From Vibrio cyclitrophicus (GTDB lineage: Bacteria > Pseudomonadota > Gammaproteobacteria > Enterobacterales > Vibrionaceae): a stretch of DNA of 64,000 bases. Positions within the stretch are counted from its first letter, which is position 1; every line of letters starts with the position of its first letter. Position numbers and translations under genes: made by a program. The notes under the pieces are model-generated. The model searched no databases and was not told the DNA's origin. It saw only the letters and a list, made by a program, of their open reading frames with translations. The stretch is taken from assembly GCF_024347435.1 (NCBI RefSeq), contig NZ_AP025480.1, positions 310,001-374,000 on the forward strand. Reading direction: 5' to 3'. Shown here piece after piece: positions 1-9,249 of the stretch.

Positions 1-286
1 TGACCAAGGTCCAATCCCAGTTGAAGTGACTGAAGTAGATGGCGACGAAGTTGTTGTTGACGGTAACCACATGCTAGCTGGCCAAACTCTAACGTTTGAC
101 GTTGAAGTTGTAGCGGTTCGTGAAGCGACTGAAGAAGAAGTTCAACATGGTCACGTACACCAAGAAGGTGGCTGTGGTGATCACGACCATGATCACGAAG
201 GTGGTTGTTGTGGTGGCGAAGGCCATGACCACGGTGAAGAGAAAAAAGAAGGCTGCTGCGGCGGCGGTAGCTGTGGTTCTCACTAA
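1..286 (+). CDS. slyD: SlyD FKBP-type peptidyl-prolyl isomerase, C-terminal part
   Basis: This is the 3' part of slyD; the 5' part lies before the window and the first complete codon starts at base 2. SlyD is a cytosolic prolyl isomerase, chaperone and nickel-binding protein that helps [NiFe]-hydrogenase maturation in relatives. The visible 95 residues hold the end of the FKBP domain (the stretch ending LTFDVEVVAVREAT) and a metal-binding tail rich in His, Cys, Gly and Asp, with repeated HDHDHEGG and CCGG patterns, ending GGSCGSH. A terminator follows at about 319. The gene is cut only by the window edge. slyD near slyX and fkpA is the arrangement known in enterobacteria. Confidence 0.95.
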   Translation, partial: DQGPIPVEVTEVDGDEVVVDGNHMLAGQTLTFDVEVVAVREATEEEVQHGHVHQEGGCGDHDHDHEGGCCGGEGHDHGEEKKEGCCGGGSCGSH

Positions 287-318
287 TACCGAATGAACGT
301 TTTAGATTAAGAACGCTG

Positions 319-344
319 AAAACCTCCCTTGTGGAGGTTTTTTC
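319..344 (+). terminator. Rho-independent terminator of slyD
   Basis: An 8-bp stem AAACCTCC / GGAGGTTT with a five-base loop is followed by a T run. It lies 33 bases after the slyD stop and before the iaaA promoter region. Confidence 0.85.
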
Positions 345-489
345 GTATTGGAGCCGAGGCTTGTTTGGATTAACTGTTTATCTAATAAGGTAACCATCCG
401 AAAAAGTTTAGTTTCTACTATCAGACATCGGATCATGGATGTGGTATTGATAGAACAACATTATAAAAATACGTCAGTGGAGAATTCAC

Positions 490-1455
490 ATGTCACAGCC
501 TTTTTCAATTGCCATTCATGGTGGTGCAGGAACCATCTTGCGAGAGCAAATGAGTGATGAATTAAAAACAGGCATCACAGAAGCTTTAAAAAAATCGGTG
601 TTAGCTGGTTACCAGGTGCTGCAATCGGGCGGTGATGCTGTGGATGCTGTAGTTGCTTCGGTAAAAGTGATGGAAGACAGCCCACACTTTAATGCTGGTA
701 AAGGCTCGGTGCTGACTCATGATGAGTTTGTTGAGATGGATGCTTCTGTTATGCATGGTAGTGAAATGGATGCCGGTGCGGTTGCGGGTGTTCGTCATAT
801 CAAGAATCCCATTGAACTTGCACGTGATGTAATGCTGAAAAGCGATCATGTGTTGTTGATTGGTGAAGGCGCTGAGAAGTTCGCCTTTGAGCATGAGTAC
901 ACCTTCACCGAGCAGGATTACTTCTTTACCGAGCGTCGTTATGACCAACTTCTATCAATGAAAGAGAAGGGCATTTTTGCTTTGTCTGAAGCGAAATATG
1001 ATGAACAGCAAGCCCATAAATATCCAGATGATAAGAAGTACGGCACGGTTGGCGCCGTGGCGTTAGATCAATCCGGGAACTTAGCTGCAGCAACCAGCAC
1101 TGGTGGTGTGACCAATAAGAAATACGGTCGTGTGGGAGACTCTCCAATTATAGGCGCAGGCACTATTGCTGAAAATGGCAACGTGGCTGTTTCAACAACA
1201 GGTATGGGCGAGTTCTTCCTACGTAAAATGGTCGCAAGTGATGTGGCAGCACGAATGCGTTATCTCAAAGAAGATGTACATACGGCTTGTGAAACTATCA
1301 TTCAAGGTGAGTTGAAGGCCATGGGTGGAGAAGGTGGCTTGATCGCTATTGATGGCCAAGGTGATATTCATTTTGGCATGAACAGTTCAGGGATGTATCG
1401 CGCGAGTGTTGATACTAACGGTTGTGTGGAAGTGAAAATTTATGCTGATGACTAA
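490..1455 (+). CDS. iaaA: Isoaspartyl peptidase / plant-type L-asparaginase
   Basis: An N-terminal-nucleophile hydrolase of 321 residues that cleaves isoaspartyl dipeptides and shows some asparaginase activity in the family. The N terminus has the family signature IAIHGGAGT (8-16). The autoprocessing site is GTVGAVA, with Thr186 as the expected nucleophile after self-cleavage into alpha and beta chains; TSTGG (202-206) and GAGT (222-225) follow in the active-site region. Length matches the family. The ATG at 490 is preceded by GGAG at 479. It sits between slyD and slyX, an accessory position compared with E. coli, and it ends at its own strong terminator. No signal peptide, so it should be cytoplasmic. 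Confidence 0.93.
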   Translation: MSQPFSIAIHGGAGTILREQMSDELKTGITEALKKSVLAGYQVLQSGGDAVDAVVASVKVMEDSPHFNAGKGSVLTHDEFVEMDASVMHGSEMDAGAVAGVRHIKNPIELARDVMLKSDHVLLIGEGAEKFAFEHEYTFTEQDYFFTERRYDQLLSMKEKGIFALSEAKYDEQQAHKYPDDKKYGTVGAVALDQSGNLAAATSTGGVTNKKYGRVGDSPIIGAGTIAENGNVAVSTTGMGEFFLRKMVASDVAARMRYLKEDVHTACETIIQGELKAMGGEGGLIAIDGQGDIHFGMNSSGMYRASVDTNGCVEVKIYADD

Positions 1456-1506
1456 GCTTTTATTAGCTTAACTAGCTTTAGTTGAATTAGCGAAGATTAA
1501 ACGAAC

Positions 1507-1541
1507 AAAAGGGCGACAGATAAGCATCTGTCGCCCTTTTA
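1507..1541 (+). terminator. Strong terminator after iaaA
   Basis: A 15-bp perfect stem (AAAAGGGCGACAGAT / ATCTGTCGCCCTTTT) with loop AAGC. The A and T runs at the two ends mean that it could also work for the convergent slyX operon, although that is about 100 bases away. Confidence 0.9.
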
Positions 1542-1636
1542 GTTTTCTATGTCCCGTCCTGAAATGAGTTTACACATCGAGGGCGAGAGACTAGCGATAT
1601 GCGTCACTAGAATCTATTCGTCATTTTGAACTGCGC

Positions 1637-1864
1637 TTAATAGTGCGGAGGTGGCGTCTCTTCTGATGCGTCAGCTAAGTTGGAGCCGTCCATATTTTTT
1701 ACTTTACCCACCACGAACTTCATTTGATCTTGCATTCTCGTGATCAACATCTGTTGTTGGCTAAGCGCTTCATTGAGTTCTTCAATGGTTTGTTCTTGGA
1801 AAGCCAACTGACATTCTAGGTCATTCACACGGCTTTCTAGTTGTTCAATTCGCTTTTCTGTCAT
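1637..1864 (-). CDS. slyX: SlyX family protein
   Basis: A 75-residue, mostly coiled-coil protein of unknown biochemical role. It starts MTEKRIEQLESRVNDLE with heptad-like Leu/Ile spacing, carries LAFQEQTIEELN as in E. coli SlyX, and ends in the hallmark EETPPPHY. I chose the ATG at 1864; a longer reading that starts at 1879 runs inside the previous gene and adds five residues not seen in homologues. The start lies four bases after the stop of the WD40 lipoprotein gene, so the two are very likely co-transcribed and translationally coupled. Confidence 0.92.
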   Translation of the reverse strand: MTEKRIEQLESRVNDLECQLAFQEQTIEELNEALSQQQMLITRMQDQMKFVVGKVKNMDGSNLADASEETPPPHY

Positions 1865-1868
1865 CGTT

Positions 1869-2846
1869 CTAATCCACATTCCAAGCTTGGGCGATGCCCG
1901 CAGAGGTGCCCGATATCACACGGTTCTTTTCATCAAAGGCTGCATCATACACTACCGCACGGGGAGGGCGAGCATCTTTTAGTGGCTCAGCATCGTGACG
2001 AGAAATTCGTTTTCCATCTTGAGTATTCCACACACTCACTTGGCTTGATGGCGTACCTGTCACCAGCATACTGCCGTTATCAGAAAAGCGAGCGCTAGAG
2101 AATATCAGCTGTCGAGACCAGCTTTGCAATTGCGCTTGAGGTTCACCTGTTTCCAAATCCCATATCATCGCTTGGTTGCTGCCATCGGAAGTAAAAGCTA
2201 ATTCTCCATCCCGTTGTAGTGCAACTCGTACTACTCTTTGTTCATGCTTGAAGGTACGTAACACTAAGCCTGATTCGGTGTCCCAAAGGTAAGCTTTGTA
2301 GTCGTTACCGCCTGATAATGCGTAGCGCCCATTCGAAGAAAGGGAGACTGAATTTACTTTTTCTCTGTGAGCGAGGAACTCAAGACGGCGTCCGGTGACT
2401 AAGTCCACATAGATAGCTTTGCCATTAGATAGGCCAAGCAAGACTTTTTCACCATTGCTAGAAATATCGACATCACGAATCAAGCCATCGGAAATAGACC
2501 AGAGCCCCTCAGCCTGAGTCCAAGATAAGTCCCAAACGGCGAAGTTCATCTGGCTGGCGGTAATGGCAAAGCGGCCATTGTCTGAGATGCGGATTCGCGA
2601 TACTTGGTTTTCGGATTGGTCTTGCGGGCCAAGTTGAGCGAGTTCTTTGTTTTGATCTAAATCCCAAAGGAGCAGTTGTTTTTCTTGAGAGTAGAGCAGG
2701 GCAAAACGTCCATCTCTGCTGAGTGCAAAGCTGGTGGCGCCATTGGGTTCTATTTCCCAACGCTGATCATCATCCTGGAAGAAAAAGCAACCATTTAACA
2801 AGGTGATGACAATTGTATATAGCAATGAGTGGAAAAATATTCGCAT
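1869..2846 (-). CDS. WD40-repeat lipoprotein
   Basis: A 325-residue predicted lipoprotein with WD40-type beta-propeller repeats. After a hydrophobic signal (residues 3-18) comes a lipobox LLNGC with Cys20, so the protein is probably lipid-anchored. At least five repeats are visible, each with a sequence like SxNGRYALSG...AYLWD or DGELAFTS...AMIWDLETG. WD40 propellers are usually interaction platforms; its partner is unknown. The ATG at 2846 is preferred; the GTG three bases upstream is also possible. It is the first gene of a two-gene unit with slyX and is divergent from fkpA, so the two share an intergenic control region. Confidence 0.85.
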   Translation of the reverse strand: MRIFFHSLLYTIVITLLNGCFFFQDDDQRWEIEPNGATSFALSRDGRFALLYSQEKQLLLWDLDQNKELAQLGPQDQSENQVSRIRISDNGRFAITASQMNFAVWDLSWTQAEGLWSISDGLIRDVDISSNGEKVLLGLSNGKAIYVDLVTGRRLEFLAHREKVNSVSLSSNGRYALSGGNDYKAYLWDTESGLVLRTFKHEQRVVRVALQRDGELAFTSDGSNQAMIWDLETGEPQAQLQSWSRQLIFSSARFSDNGSMLVTGTPSSQVSVWNTQDGKRISRHDAEPLKDARPPRAVVYDAAFDEKNRVISGTSAGIAQAWNVD

Positions 2847-2917
2847 CACATCTAATAATCCGGTTTGTGTCGAAAGACATATGACTAGTATATTGTTATA
2901 ACTAACGTATTCACACC

Positions 2918-2934
2918 AATCTAATCATTAGATT
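2918..2934. promoter_or_regulatory. Palindrome in the fkpA / WD40 intergenic region
   Basis: A perfect inverted repeat with 8-bp arms (AATCTAAT-c-ATTAGATT) lies 44 bases before fkpA, flanked by CACA and TGTG. It may be an operator for one or both divergent genes; no regulator is identified. Confidence 0.4.
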
Positions 2935-2977
2935 TGTGCACAATAACCAATGGCTTGGCCATTAATTGGAGAATTCA

Positions 2978-3754
2978 ATGAAATCAGTTTTAAAAGTATC
3001 ACTGCTTGCCGCAACGGTTATGCTAGCAGTTGGTTGTCAGAAAGAAGAACCAAAGGCAGAAGCTCCACAGGTTGAAGAAGTTAAAGTAGAAGCAGTAAAC
3101 TTTAAAACAGAAGATGACAAAGCGGCTTACGCAATCGGTGTATCTTTCGCAAACTACCTAAGCACAAGTATTGATAAGCCAAGTGAGCTAGGCATTAACC
3201 TAGACAAAGACATGGTTCTTCAAGGTATCGAAGACGTATTCGCAGAGAAAACAGCACTGAACGAAGAAGAAACTCGCGCTGCTCTTGAAGCTCTAGACAA
3301 GCGTGTTGCTGAAACGATGCAAGTACAAGCGGCAGAGAAGTCTGCAGAAGTGAAGAAAGCTGGTGATGATTTCCGCGCTGAGTTCGCTAAAACTGAAGGC
3401 GTTAAGCAAACTGAATCTGGTCTACTTTACCAAGTAATGACTGCGGGTGAAGGTGCTTCTCCAAAAGACACTGATACCGTTCAAGTACACTACAAAGGTA
3501 CGCTAACAGACGGTACTCAGTTCGACAGCTCTTACGATCGTGGCGAACCAGCAACATTCCCACTAAACCGCGTGATCCCGGGTTGGACTGAAGGCGTACA
3601 ACTGATGCAAGTTGGTTCTAAGTACAAGTTCGTTATTCCGCCAGAGCTAGCATACGGTGAGCAAGACACACCGACTATCCCTGCTAACTCAACGTTAGTG
3701 TTCGAAGTTGAACTATTAAACATTGATAACGCTGAAGCGGCTCCTGCTCAGTAA
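2978..3754 (+). CDS. fkpA: FkpA-type FKBP peptidyl-prolyl isomerase, lipoprotein
   Basis: A 258-residue envelope prolyl isomerase and chaperone of the FkpA/Mip family. Residues 1-20 form a signal with lipobox LAVGC (Cys20), so this version should be membrane-anchored, unlike soluble periplasmic FkpA of E. coli. An acidic linker ([18 protein letters not shown]) precedes the helical dimerisation domain ([16 protein letters not shown]) and the C-terminal FKBP domain with [28 protein letters not shown] and AYGE. The ATG at 2978 has GGAGAA just before it; an in-frame ATG at 2966 is less likely because it lacks a good ribosome-binding site and would spoil the signal peptide. A terminator follows. 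Confidence 0.95.
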   Translation: MKSVLKVSLLAATVMLAVGCQKEEPKAEAPQVEEVKVEAVNFKTEDDKAAYAIGVSFANYLSTSIDKPSELGINLDKDMVLQGIEDVFAEKTALNEEETRAALEALDKRVAETMQVQAAEKSAEVKKAGDDFRAEFAKTEGVKQTESGLLYQVMTAGEGASPKDTDTVQVHYKGTLTDGTQFDSSYDRGEPATFPLNRVIPGWTEGVQLMQVGSKYKFVIPPELAYGEQDTPTIPANSTLVFEVELLNIDNAEAAPAQ

Positions 3755-3794
3755 TATCAGTGAGAACTCTTGTTCTCAAATTCGTTGATTGAAC

Positions 3795-3826
3795 AAAAAG
3801 CCTAACTTCAAGTTAGGCTTTTTTTA
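3795..3826 (+). terminator. Terminator of fkpA
   Basis: Stem AAGCCTAACTT / AAGTTAGGCTT with a short CA loop, followed by seven T residues. Confidence 0.88.
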
Positions 3827-3959
3827 TGATTTGAAGGTGAGTATTTGATTTTTAAACTTGTTCTAAATCACTAGTTGCAATGTTAGCTAGGTGTGCAATT
3901 AAAATTTTCTGATAAACTTACATAAATTTGTTGATTTTTCACACGAAGGTAAGGAATAA

Positions 3960-4685
3960 GTGACTACTACAGAAACAGTCAATGCGGACGTGTTACTCGA
4001 AATGGAATCAGTCCATGTCATGCCATTCAGTGAACACGATAAAATTATCTTAAGATCTTACGAGGCCGTGGTCGACGGTATCGCGAGCCTGATTGGTCCG
4101 TTTTGTGAAATCGTTTTACACTCTCTAGAAGACCTCAATACTTCTGCAATCAAAATTGCCAATGGCGAAAACACAGGTCGTCAGGTTGGATCACCGATCA
4201 CCGATCTTGCGCTAAAGATGCTAAAAGATATTGAAGGTTCTAAGCGTAACTTCTCTCGTTCATACTTTACTCGCGCTAAAGGTGGAGTATTAATGAAGTC
4301 AATCACGGTTGCTATTCGCAATGGTGAAGACCGAGTGATTGGCTTGTTGTGTATTAACGTCAACTTAGATGCACCTTTCTCACAAGTGCTGCAATCTTTT
4401 ATGCCGACGCAAGATGCTGACGAAGCTGCATCTTCGGTTAACTTTGCTAGTGATGTTGAGGAACTTGTTGACCAAACGGTTGAACGAACCATTGAAGAAA
4501 TCAATGCAGACAAGTCTGTATCGAACAACACCAAGAACCGTCAAATAGTGATGGAGCTTTACGACAAAGGTATTTTCGACATCAAAGACGCGATTAACCG
4601 TGTTGCTGAGCGTTTGAATATCTCTAAGCACACCGTGTACTTGTACATCCGTCAACGTAAAACAGAGGATGAAGAGGGTTGTTAA
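3960..4685 (+). CDS. yheO: YheO-like PAS/HTH transcriptional regulator
   Basis: A 241-residue predicted DNA-binding regulator. Residues about 30-150 match the YheO-like PAS domain ([22 protein letters not shown]), and the C terminus holds a helix-turn-helix ([17 protein letters not shown], about 216-232). The start is GTG at 3960, with AAGGAA seven bases upstream. Its stop overlaps the tusD start, so it is the first gene of a yheO-tusD-tusC-tusB unit as in E. coli. Its targets and ligand are unknown. Length is as expected for the family. Confidence 0.9.
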   Translation: MTTTETVNADVLLEMESVHVMPFSEHDKIILRSYEAVVDGIASLIGPFCEIVLHSLEDLNTSAIKIANGENTGRQVGSPITDLALKMLKDIEGSKRNFSRSYFTRAKGGVLMKSITVAIRNGEDRVIGLLCINVNLDAPFSQVLQSFMPTQDADEAASSVNFASDVEELVDQTVERTIEEINADKSVSNNTKNRQIVMELYDKGIFDIKDAINRVAERLNISKHTVYLYIRQRKTEDEEGC

Positions 4686-5068
4686 GTTATACGCTCTTAG
4701 TCAATGGACCTGTTTATGGTTCACAATCTGCCAGAAGTGCTTACCAGTTTGCATTGGCTCTACTAAAGCAGGGCCATAAGCTACACAGTGTATTCTTCTA
4801 TCAAGACGGTGTGAGCAATGGCTCGAATCTCACTGTGCCTGCTAATGATGAATTTGATTTAGCTTCTGAGTGGCAAAAGCTTGCAAGTGAATATGATATT
4901 AGCCTTGAAACTTGTGTCGCAGCGGCCTTAAGACGAGGTGTGGTAAGCTCTGAAGAATCTGAGCAACATCAATTAATCGGTTCTAATCTAGCATCTGGCT
5001 TCACTCAAACTGGGTTGGGAAGCTTATCTGAAGCGTTACTAACACAAGATAGGGTTGTGCAGTTTTGA
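4679..5068 (+). CDS. tusD: Sulfurtransferase TusD
   Basis: A 129-residue DsrE-fold protein. In the TusBCD complex it takes sulfur from TusA and passes it to TusE for 2-thiolation of the wobble uridine (mnm5s2U). The active cysteine is Cys79 in [12 protein letters not shown], equivalent to the catalytic Cys of E. coli TusD. The end TQDRVVQF is typical. The start is the TTG at 4679, seven bases before the end of yheO, in an alternate frame; no ATG or GTG fits. The coupling and weak start codon suggest low, coordinated expression. Confidence 0.93.
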   Translation: MLSYTLLVNGPVYGSQSARSAYQFALALLKQGHKLHSVFFYQDGVSNGSNLTVPANDEFDLASEWQKLASEYDISLETCVAAALRRGVVSSEESEQHQLIGSNLASGFTQTGLGSLSEALLTQDRVVQF

Positions 5069-5421
5069 GAAAATTAGCCTTTATATTTAATAGTTTTCCT
5101 CACACAACCGCGGCTGGTAGAGAAGGGCTAGATGCATTGCTCGCGGCTTCAGCTTTCAGTGAAGATATTATCGTGTTCTTTGTCGGAGATGGTGTGACAC
5201 AGCTTCTCAAAGCACAGCAGCCAAGCGAAACACTATCACGTGACTACATCTCTGCATTTAAATTAATGGACCTATACGACATCGAACAGGTGTATGTGTG
5301 TAAACGTAGCCTAAATCAATTTGGTTTATCGACGGACAATTTACTGATTGATGTGACGGTTGTTGAAGTGGATCAATTAGCGCGAAAGTTAGCTCAATGC
5401 CAACAAATACTGACTTTTTAG
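5065..5421 (+). CDS. tusC: Sulfurtransferase complex subunit TusC
   Basis: A 118-residue DsrF-like subunit of the TusBCD complex. It starts [23 protein letters not shown] after a TTG start that overlaps the tusD stop (sequence TTTTGA). The family end of about 119 residues is preserved. It has a structural role beside TusD in the heterohexamer. Both tusD and tusC use TTG, which is unusual for two neighbouring core genes and probably sets a low stoichiometric output by translational coupling. Confidence 0.92.
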   Translation: MRKLAFIFNSFPHTTAAGREGLDALLAASAFSEDIIVFFVGDGVTQLLKAQQPSETLSRDYISAFKLMDLYDIEQVYVCKRSLNQFGLSTDNLLIDVTVVEVDQLARKLAQCQQILTF

Positions 5422-5429
5422 GAAACGCT

Positions 5430-5705
5430 ATGCTTCATATTGTAAAATCGGCAGAGAAACTAAAACTCGCATTATTGTATTCCCAACCACAGGATCAGTT
5501 TATTTTGGTCGAGGATGCTGTGTATGTTTGCCTTCCAAATCATGAGTTATACACTCAAATTTCTGCAGTTGAAGATGTGTCGGTATTAAAACCGGATCTC
5601 GACAGTCGAGGTTTACAACAGTTGGCTTCAAGTTCATTGGCTCAAGTAGACTTCGATGGATTTGTTAAATTAACGGTTTTAAACGACAAATCAGTAACTT
5701 GGTAA
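5430..5705 (+). CDS. tusB: Sulfurtransferase complex subunit TusB
   Basis: A 91-residue DsrH-like subunit completing TusBCD. I chose the ATG at 5430 (MLHIVKSAEKLKLALLYSQ), eight bases after the tusC stop; an upstream in-frame ATG at 5397 lies inside tusC and adds residues not seen in the family. E. coli TusB has 95 residues. It is the last gene of the unit; about 180 bases later the str operon begins with its own promoter. Confidence 0.9.
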   Translation: MLHIVKSAEKLKLALLYSQPQDQFILVEDAVYVCLPNHELYTQISAVEDVSVLKPDLDSRGLQQLASSSLAQVDFDGFVKLTVLNDKSVTW

Positions 5706-5777
5706 CTATCTTTTATCATTGTGGTCAAAAATAAACCATCCTGAGCTCTAGATGGCTAAAAAAGATCTGTATATTTC

Positions 5778-5806
5778 TTGACACACCTCCCACTGCTGAA
5801 TAGAAT
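5778..5806 (+). promoter_or_regulatory. str operon promoter
   Basis: A -35 TTGACA (5778-5783), a 17-base spacer and a -10 TAGAAT (5801-5806) give a near-consensus sigma70 promoter about 80 bases before rpsL. A GC-rich stretch (GCGTCCC) after the -10 could be a stringent discriminator. Confidence 0.8.
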
Positions 5807-5812
5807 TTTGCG

Positions 5813-5839
5813 TCCCTAATTACGACTTGTAATTAGGGA
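5813..5839 (+). promoter_or_regulatory. Perfect 11-bp hairpin at the 5' end of the rpsL leader
   Basis: TCCCTAATTAC and GTAATTAGGGA form a perfect 11-bp stem with a 5-base loop (GACTT), starting within about seven bases of the -10 box. It would cap the 5' end of the str mRNA and may protect it from decay. It has no T run and is not a terminator. Confidence 0.6.
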
Positions 5840-5884
5840 TAGATTTTTCACAAAGCTTACTTTCAAGTAAATTTCAGGAGCTAG

Positions 5885-6262
<378 letters not shown>

Positions 6263-6368
6263 TGCATTTTCTTTTTTAAAAGAAAGCGTTAAGTAAGGCC
6301 AAACACTATTTTATTTATTATTCTGAAAAGTTTTGGAAAAAACCTGAAGAAGACAACGGAGAATATCC

Positions 6369-6839
6369 ATGCCACGTCGTCGCGTAATAGGTCAGCGTAA
6401 GATCCTTCCAGATCCTAAGTTCAAATCTGAATTGCTGGCAAAATTCGTTAACATCCTTATGGTTGACGGAAAGAAATCTACTGCAGAGAAAATTGTTTAC
6501 ACTGCACTAGATTCAATGGCTGAGAAGTCTGGTAAAGACCACTTAGCTGTATTTGAAGAAGCTCTTGAAAATGTTCGCCCAGCGGTAGAAGTTAAATCTC
6601 GCCGTGTAGGTGGTTCAACTTACCAAGTACCTGTAGAAGTTCGTCCGGTTCGCCGTAACGCTCTTGCTATGCGTTGGGTAGTTGAAGCTGCGCGTAAGCG
6701 TGGTGAAAAATCTATGGCTCAACGCCTAGCTGCTGAAATGCTAGACGCGTCTGAGAACAAAGGTACTGCGGTTAAGAAACGTGAAGACGTTCACCGCATG
6801 GCTGACGCAAACAAAGCGTTCGCACATTACCGTTGGTAA
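6369..6839 (+). CDS. rpsG: 30S ribosomal protein S7
   Basis: A 156-residue primary 16S rRNA-binding protein that starts assembly of the 30S head. It begins [17 protein letters not shown] and ends AFAHYRW, as in the shorter 156-residue form; there is no E. coli K-12-style C-terminal extension. The ATG follows GGAGAATATCC. It is the known autogenous repressor of the str operon in E. coli. Two hairpins follow before fusA. Confidence 0.99.
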   Translation: MPRRRVIGQRKILPDPKFKSELLAKFVNILMVDGKKSTAEKIVYTALDSMAEKSGKDHLAVFEEALENVRPAVEVKSRRVGGSTYQVPVEVRPVRRNALAMRWVVEAARKRGEKSMAQRLAAEMLDASENKGTAVKKREDVHRMADANKAFAHYRW

Positions 6840-6848
6840 TACCTTTTT

Positions 6849-6903
6849 AGTACTGCAAGGTTCCTTGCAGTACTTCTTTAGTTCCTATGCTTATGCTAGG
6901 AAC
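6849..6903 (+). promoter_or_regulatory. Two consecutive hairpins between rpsG and fusA
   Basis: AGTACTGCAAGG/CCTTGCAGTACT (6849-6874) is a perfect 12-bp stem closed by TT. GTTCCTA/TAGGAAC (6881-6903) has 7 bp. Neither is followed by a T tract, so processing, stabilising or partial attenuation of the rpsG-fusA message is more likely than full termination. Confidence 0.6.
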
Positions 6904-7005
6904 TATTGCTATTTCTAGGGCAAGCCTTTTTTAGCGAAGTATCGCCATTAACGCATAATCTAGACATAGCAATAGTCCCTAAGTCTCGAATAAGAGGATT
7001 CAACC

Positions 7006-9102
7006 GTGGCTCGTAAAACTCCTATAGAGCAATACCGAAATATTGGTATCGTTGCTCACGTAGATGCAGGTAAAACAACCACAAGTGAACGTATTCTGTT
7101 CTATACCGGTCTTTCTCACAAAATCGGCGAAGTTCACGATGGTGCAGCAACCATGGATTGGATGGAGCAAGAGCAAGAGCGCGGTATTACGATCACTTCG
7201 GCTGCAACTACTACGTTTTGGCGTGGTATGGAAGCTCAGTACCCAGACCACCGTATCAATATCATCGATACTCCAGGACACGTTGACTTCACTATTGAAG
7301 TAGAACGTTCTCTGCGTGTACTTGATGGAGCCGTTGTCGTGTTCTGTGGCTCGTCGGGTGTTGAACCTCAGTCAGAGACAGTTTGGCGTCAAGCTGATAA
7401 GTACCAAGTTCCACGTATGGTTTTCGTTAACAAAATGGACCGTACAGGCGCAGACTTCTTGCGTGTAATTGAACAGATCAAGGACCGCCTAGGCGCGACT
7501 CCTGTTCCAATTCAACTGAACATTGGTGCTGAAGATAATTTCCAAGGCGTTGTCGATCTTATCAAGATGAAGGCAATCAACTGGAACGACGCTGATCAAG
7601 GCATGACTTTTACGTACGAAGATATTCCTGCAGACATGCAAGAAATGGCTGAAGAGTATCGTACAGAACTTGTTGAAGCAGCTGCAGAAGCATCTGAAGA
7701 GCTAATGGATAAGTACCTTGAAGAAGGTGAACTGACTGAAGCTGAAATCAAACAAGGTCTACGTACTCGTACCCTTAGCAATGAAATCGTACTCGCAACT
7801 TGCGGTAGTGCGTTCAAAAATAAAGGCGTACAAGCTGTTCTAGATGCCGTCGTTGATTTCCTTCCTTCTCCTGTTGATGTACCTGCTATTAAAGGTATCG
7901 ATGAGAACGAGAATGAAGCAGAGCGTCACGCAGACGACAAAGAACCGTTCTCTGCACTGGCATTTAAAATTGCAACAGACCCATTTGTTGGTACTTTAAC
8001 TTTCATCCGTGTTTACTCTGGTGTTGTTGAAAGCGGTAAAACGGCTTACAACTCAGTGAAGCAACAACGTGAACGTTTAGGTCGCATTGTTCAAATGCAC
8101 TCAAACAAACGTGAAGAAGTAAAAGAAGTACGAGCAGGTGACATCGCAGCTATTATTGGCCTTAAAGATGTGACCACTGGTGAAACGCTTTGTGACCAGA
8201 ACCATAAAATCGTTCTTGAGCGCATGGAGTTCCCAGATCCAGTTATTCAGATCGTTGTAGAGCCGCGCTCTCAAGCTGACCAAGACAAAATGACGATCGC
8301 TCTAGGTAAGCTAGCAGCAGAAGATCCATCGTTCCGTGTTGAAACGGATGACGAAACAGGCCAGACACTAATTTCTGGTATGGGTGAACTGCATTTAGAT
8401 ATCATCGTTGACCGCATGAAACGTGAATTTAACGTTAACTGCAACGTTGGTAACCCGCAAGTTGCTTACCGTGAAACCATTCGTGGTACAGCGAAAGCGG
8501 AAGGTAAGTTCATCCGCGAACATGGTGGTAAAGGTCAGTACGGTCACGTATGGCTTAAGCTTGAACCATCAGAAGTTGGCGAAGGTTTTGTCTTTGTAGA
8601 CGAAATTGCCAACGGTATCGTTCCAAAAGAGTTTATCGCTTCAGTTGCTAAAGGTGTTGAAGAGCAGATGAACAATGGTGTACTTGCTGGCTATCCAGTT
8701 TTGGATATCAAAGCTACACTATATGATGGTTCTTACCATGAAGTAGATTCAAGTGAGATGGCGTTTACAATCGCTGCCTCTATGGCTTTCAGAACGGGTG
8801 CACTTGAAGCGCAACCAGTTCTGCTTGAGCCTATGATGAAAGTTGAAGTAACTACTCCAGAAGACTGGATGGGTGATGTTGTTGGTGATATTAACCGTCG
8901 CCGCGGCCTCATTGAAGGTATGGACGAGGGGACAGCTGGCCTGAAGATAATTCGTGCACAAGTTCCGTTGTCTGTCATGTTCGGTTACGCAACTGATTTA
9001 CGTTCTGCGACACAAGGTCGTGCTTCTTACTCTATGGAGTTTAGTGAGTACGCTGAAGTGCCTAACAATGTTGCAAAAGCAATCATTGCAGAACGTGGTT
9101 AA
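7006..9102 (+). CDS. fusA: Elongation factor G
   Basis: A 698-residue translocation GTPase. The P-loop is AHVDAGKT (17-24), switch II is DTPGHVDF, and NKMD gives guanine specificity; domains II to V follow at full length. The start is GTG at 7006 with AAGAGGATTCAACC before it, giving [15 protein letters not shown]. Third gene of the str operon. This is the classical EF-G1 of the ribosomal cluster. It ends AKAIIAERG. The 147 bases before tuf have no clear terminator. Confidence 0.99.
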   Translation: MARKTPIEQYRNIGIVAHVDAGKTTTSERILFYTGLSHKIGEVHDGAATMDWMEQEQERGITITSAATTTFWRGMEAQYPDHRINIIDTPGHVDFTIEVERSLRVLDGAVVVFCGSSGVEPQSETVWRQADKYQVPRMVFVNKMDRTGADFLRVIEQIKDRLGATPVPIQLNIGAEDNFQGVVDLIKMKAINWNDADQGMTFTYEDIPADMQEMAEEYRTELVEAAAEASEELMDKYLEEGELTEAEIKQGLRTRTLSNEIVLATCGSAFKNKGVQAVLDAVVDFLPSPVDVPAIKGIDENENEAERHADDKEPFSALAFKIATDPFVGTLTFIRVYSGVVESGKTAYNSVKQQRERLGRIVQMHSNKREEVKEVRAGDIAAIIGLKDVTTGETLCDQNHKIVLERMEFPDPVIQIVVEPRSQADQDKMTIALGKLAAEDPSFRVETDDETGQTLISGMGELHLDIIVDRMKREFNVNCNVGNPQVAYRETIRGTAKAEGKFIREHGGKGQYGHVWLKLEPSEVGEGFVFVDEIANGIVPKEFIASVAKGVEEQMNNGVLAGYPVLDIKATLYDGSYHEVDSSEMAFTIAASMAFRTGALEAQPVLLEPMMKVEVTTPEDWMGDVVGDINRRRGLIEGMDEGTAGLKIIRAQVPLSVMFGYATDLRSATQGRASYSMEFSEYAEVPNNVAKAIIAERG

Positions 9103-9249
9103 ACAAGACGGAGGCATTTTTTTTCATTTTTTGAAAGAACAATGCGTCCAAATATTGCGCTAACGAGAGTTGGCGCATAAAATAGCAATTTCTGGCGCGT
9201 CTCGCTCAATAATGAACGTGGCGAATCATAACTAGGAAGGAACACGATT

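Noticed and set aside
348..557. 69-residue open frame before iaaA
   Set aside because: It overlaps the start of the peptidase in another frame, includes the end of the slyD terminator region and has no ribosome-binding site or recognisable composition.
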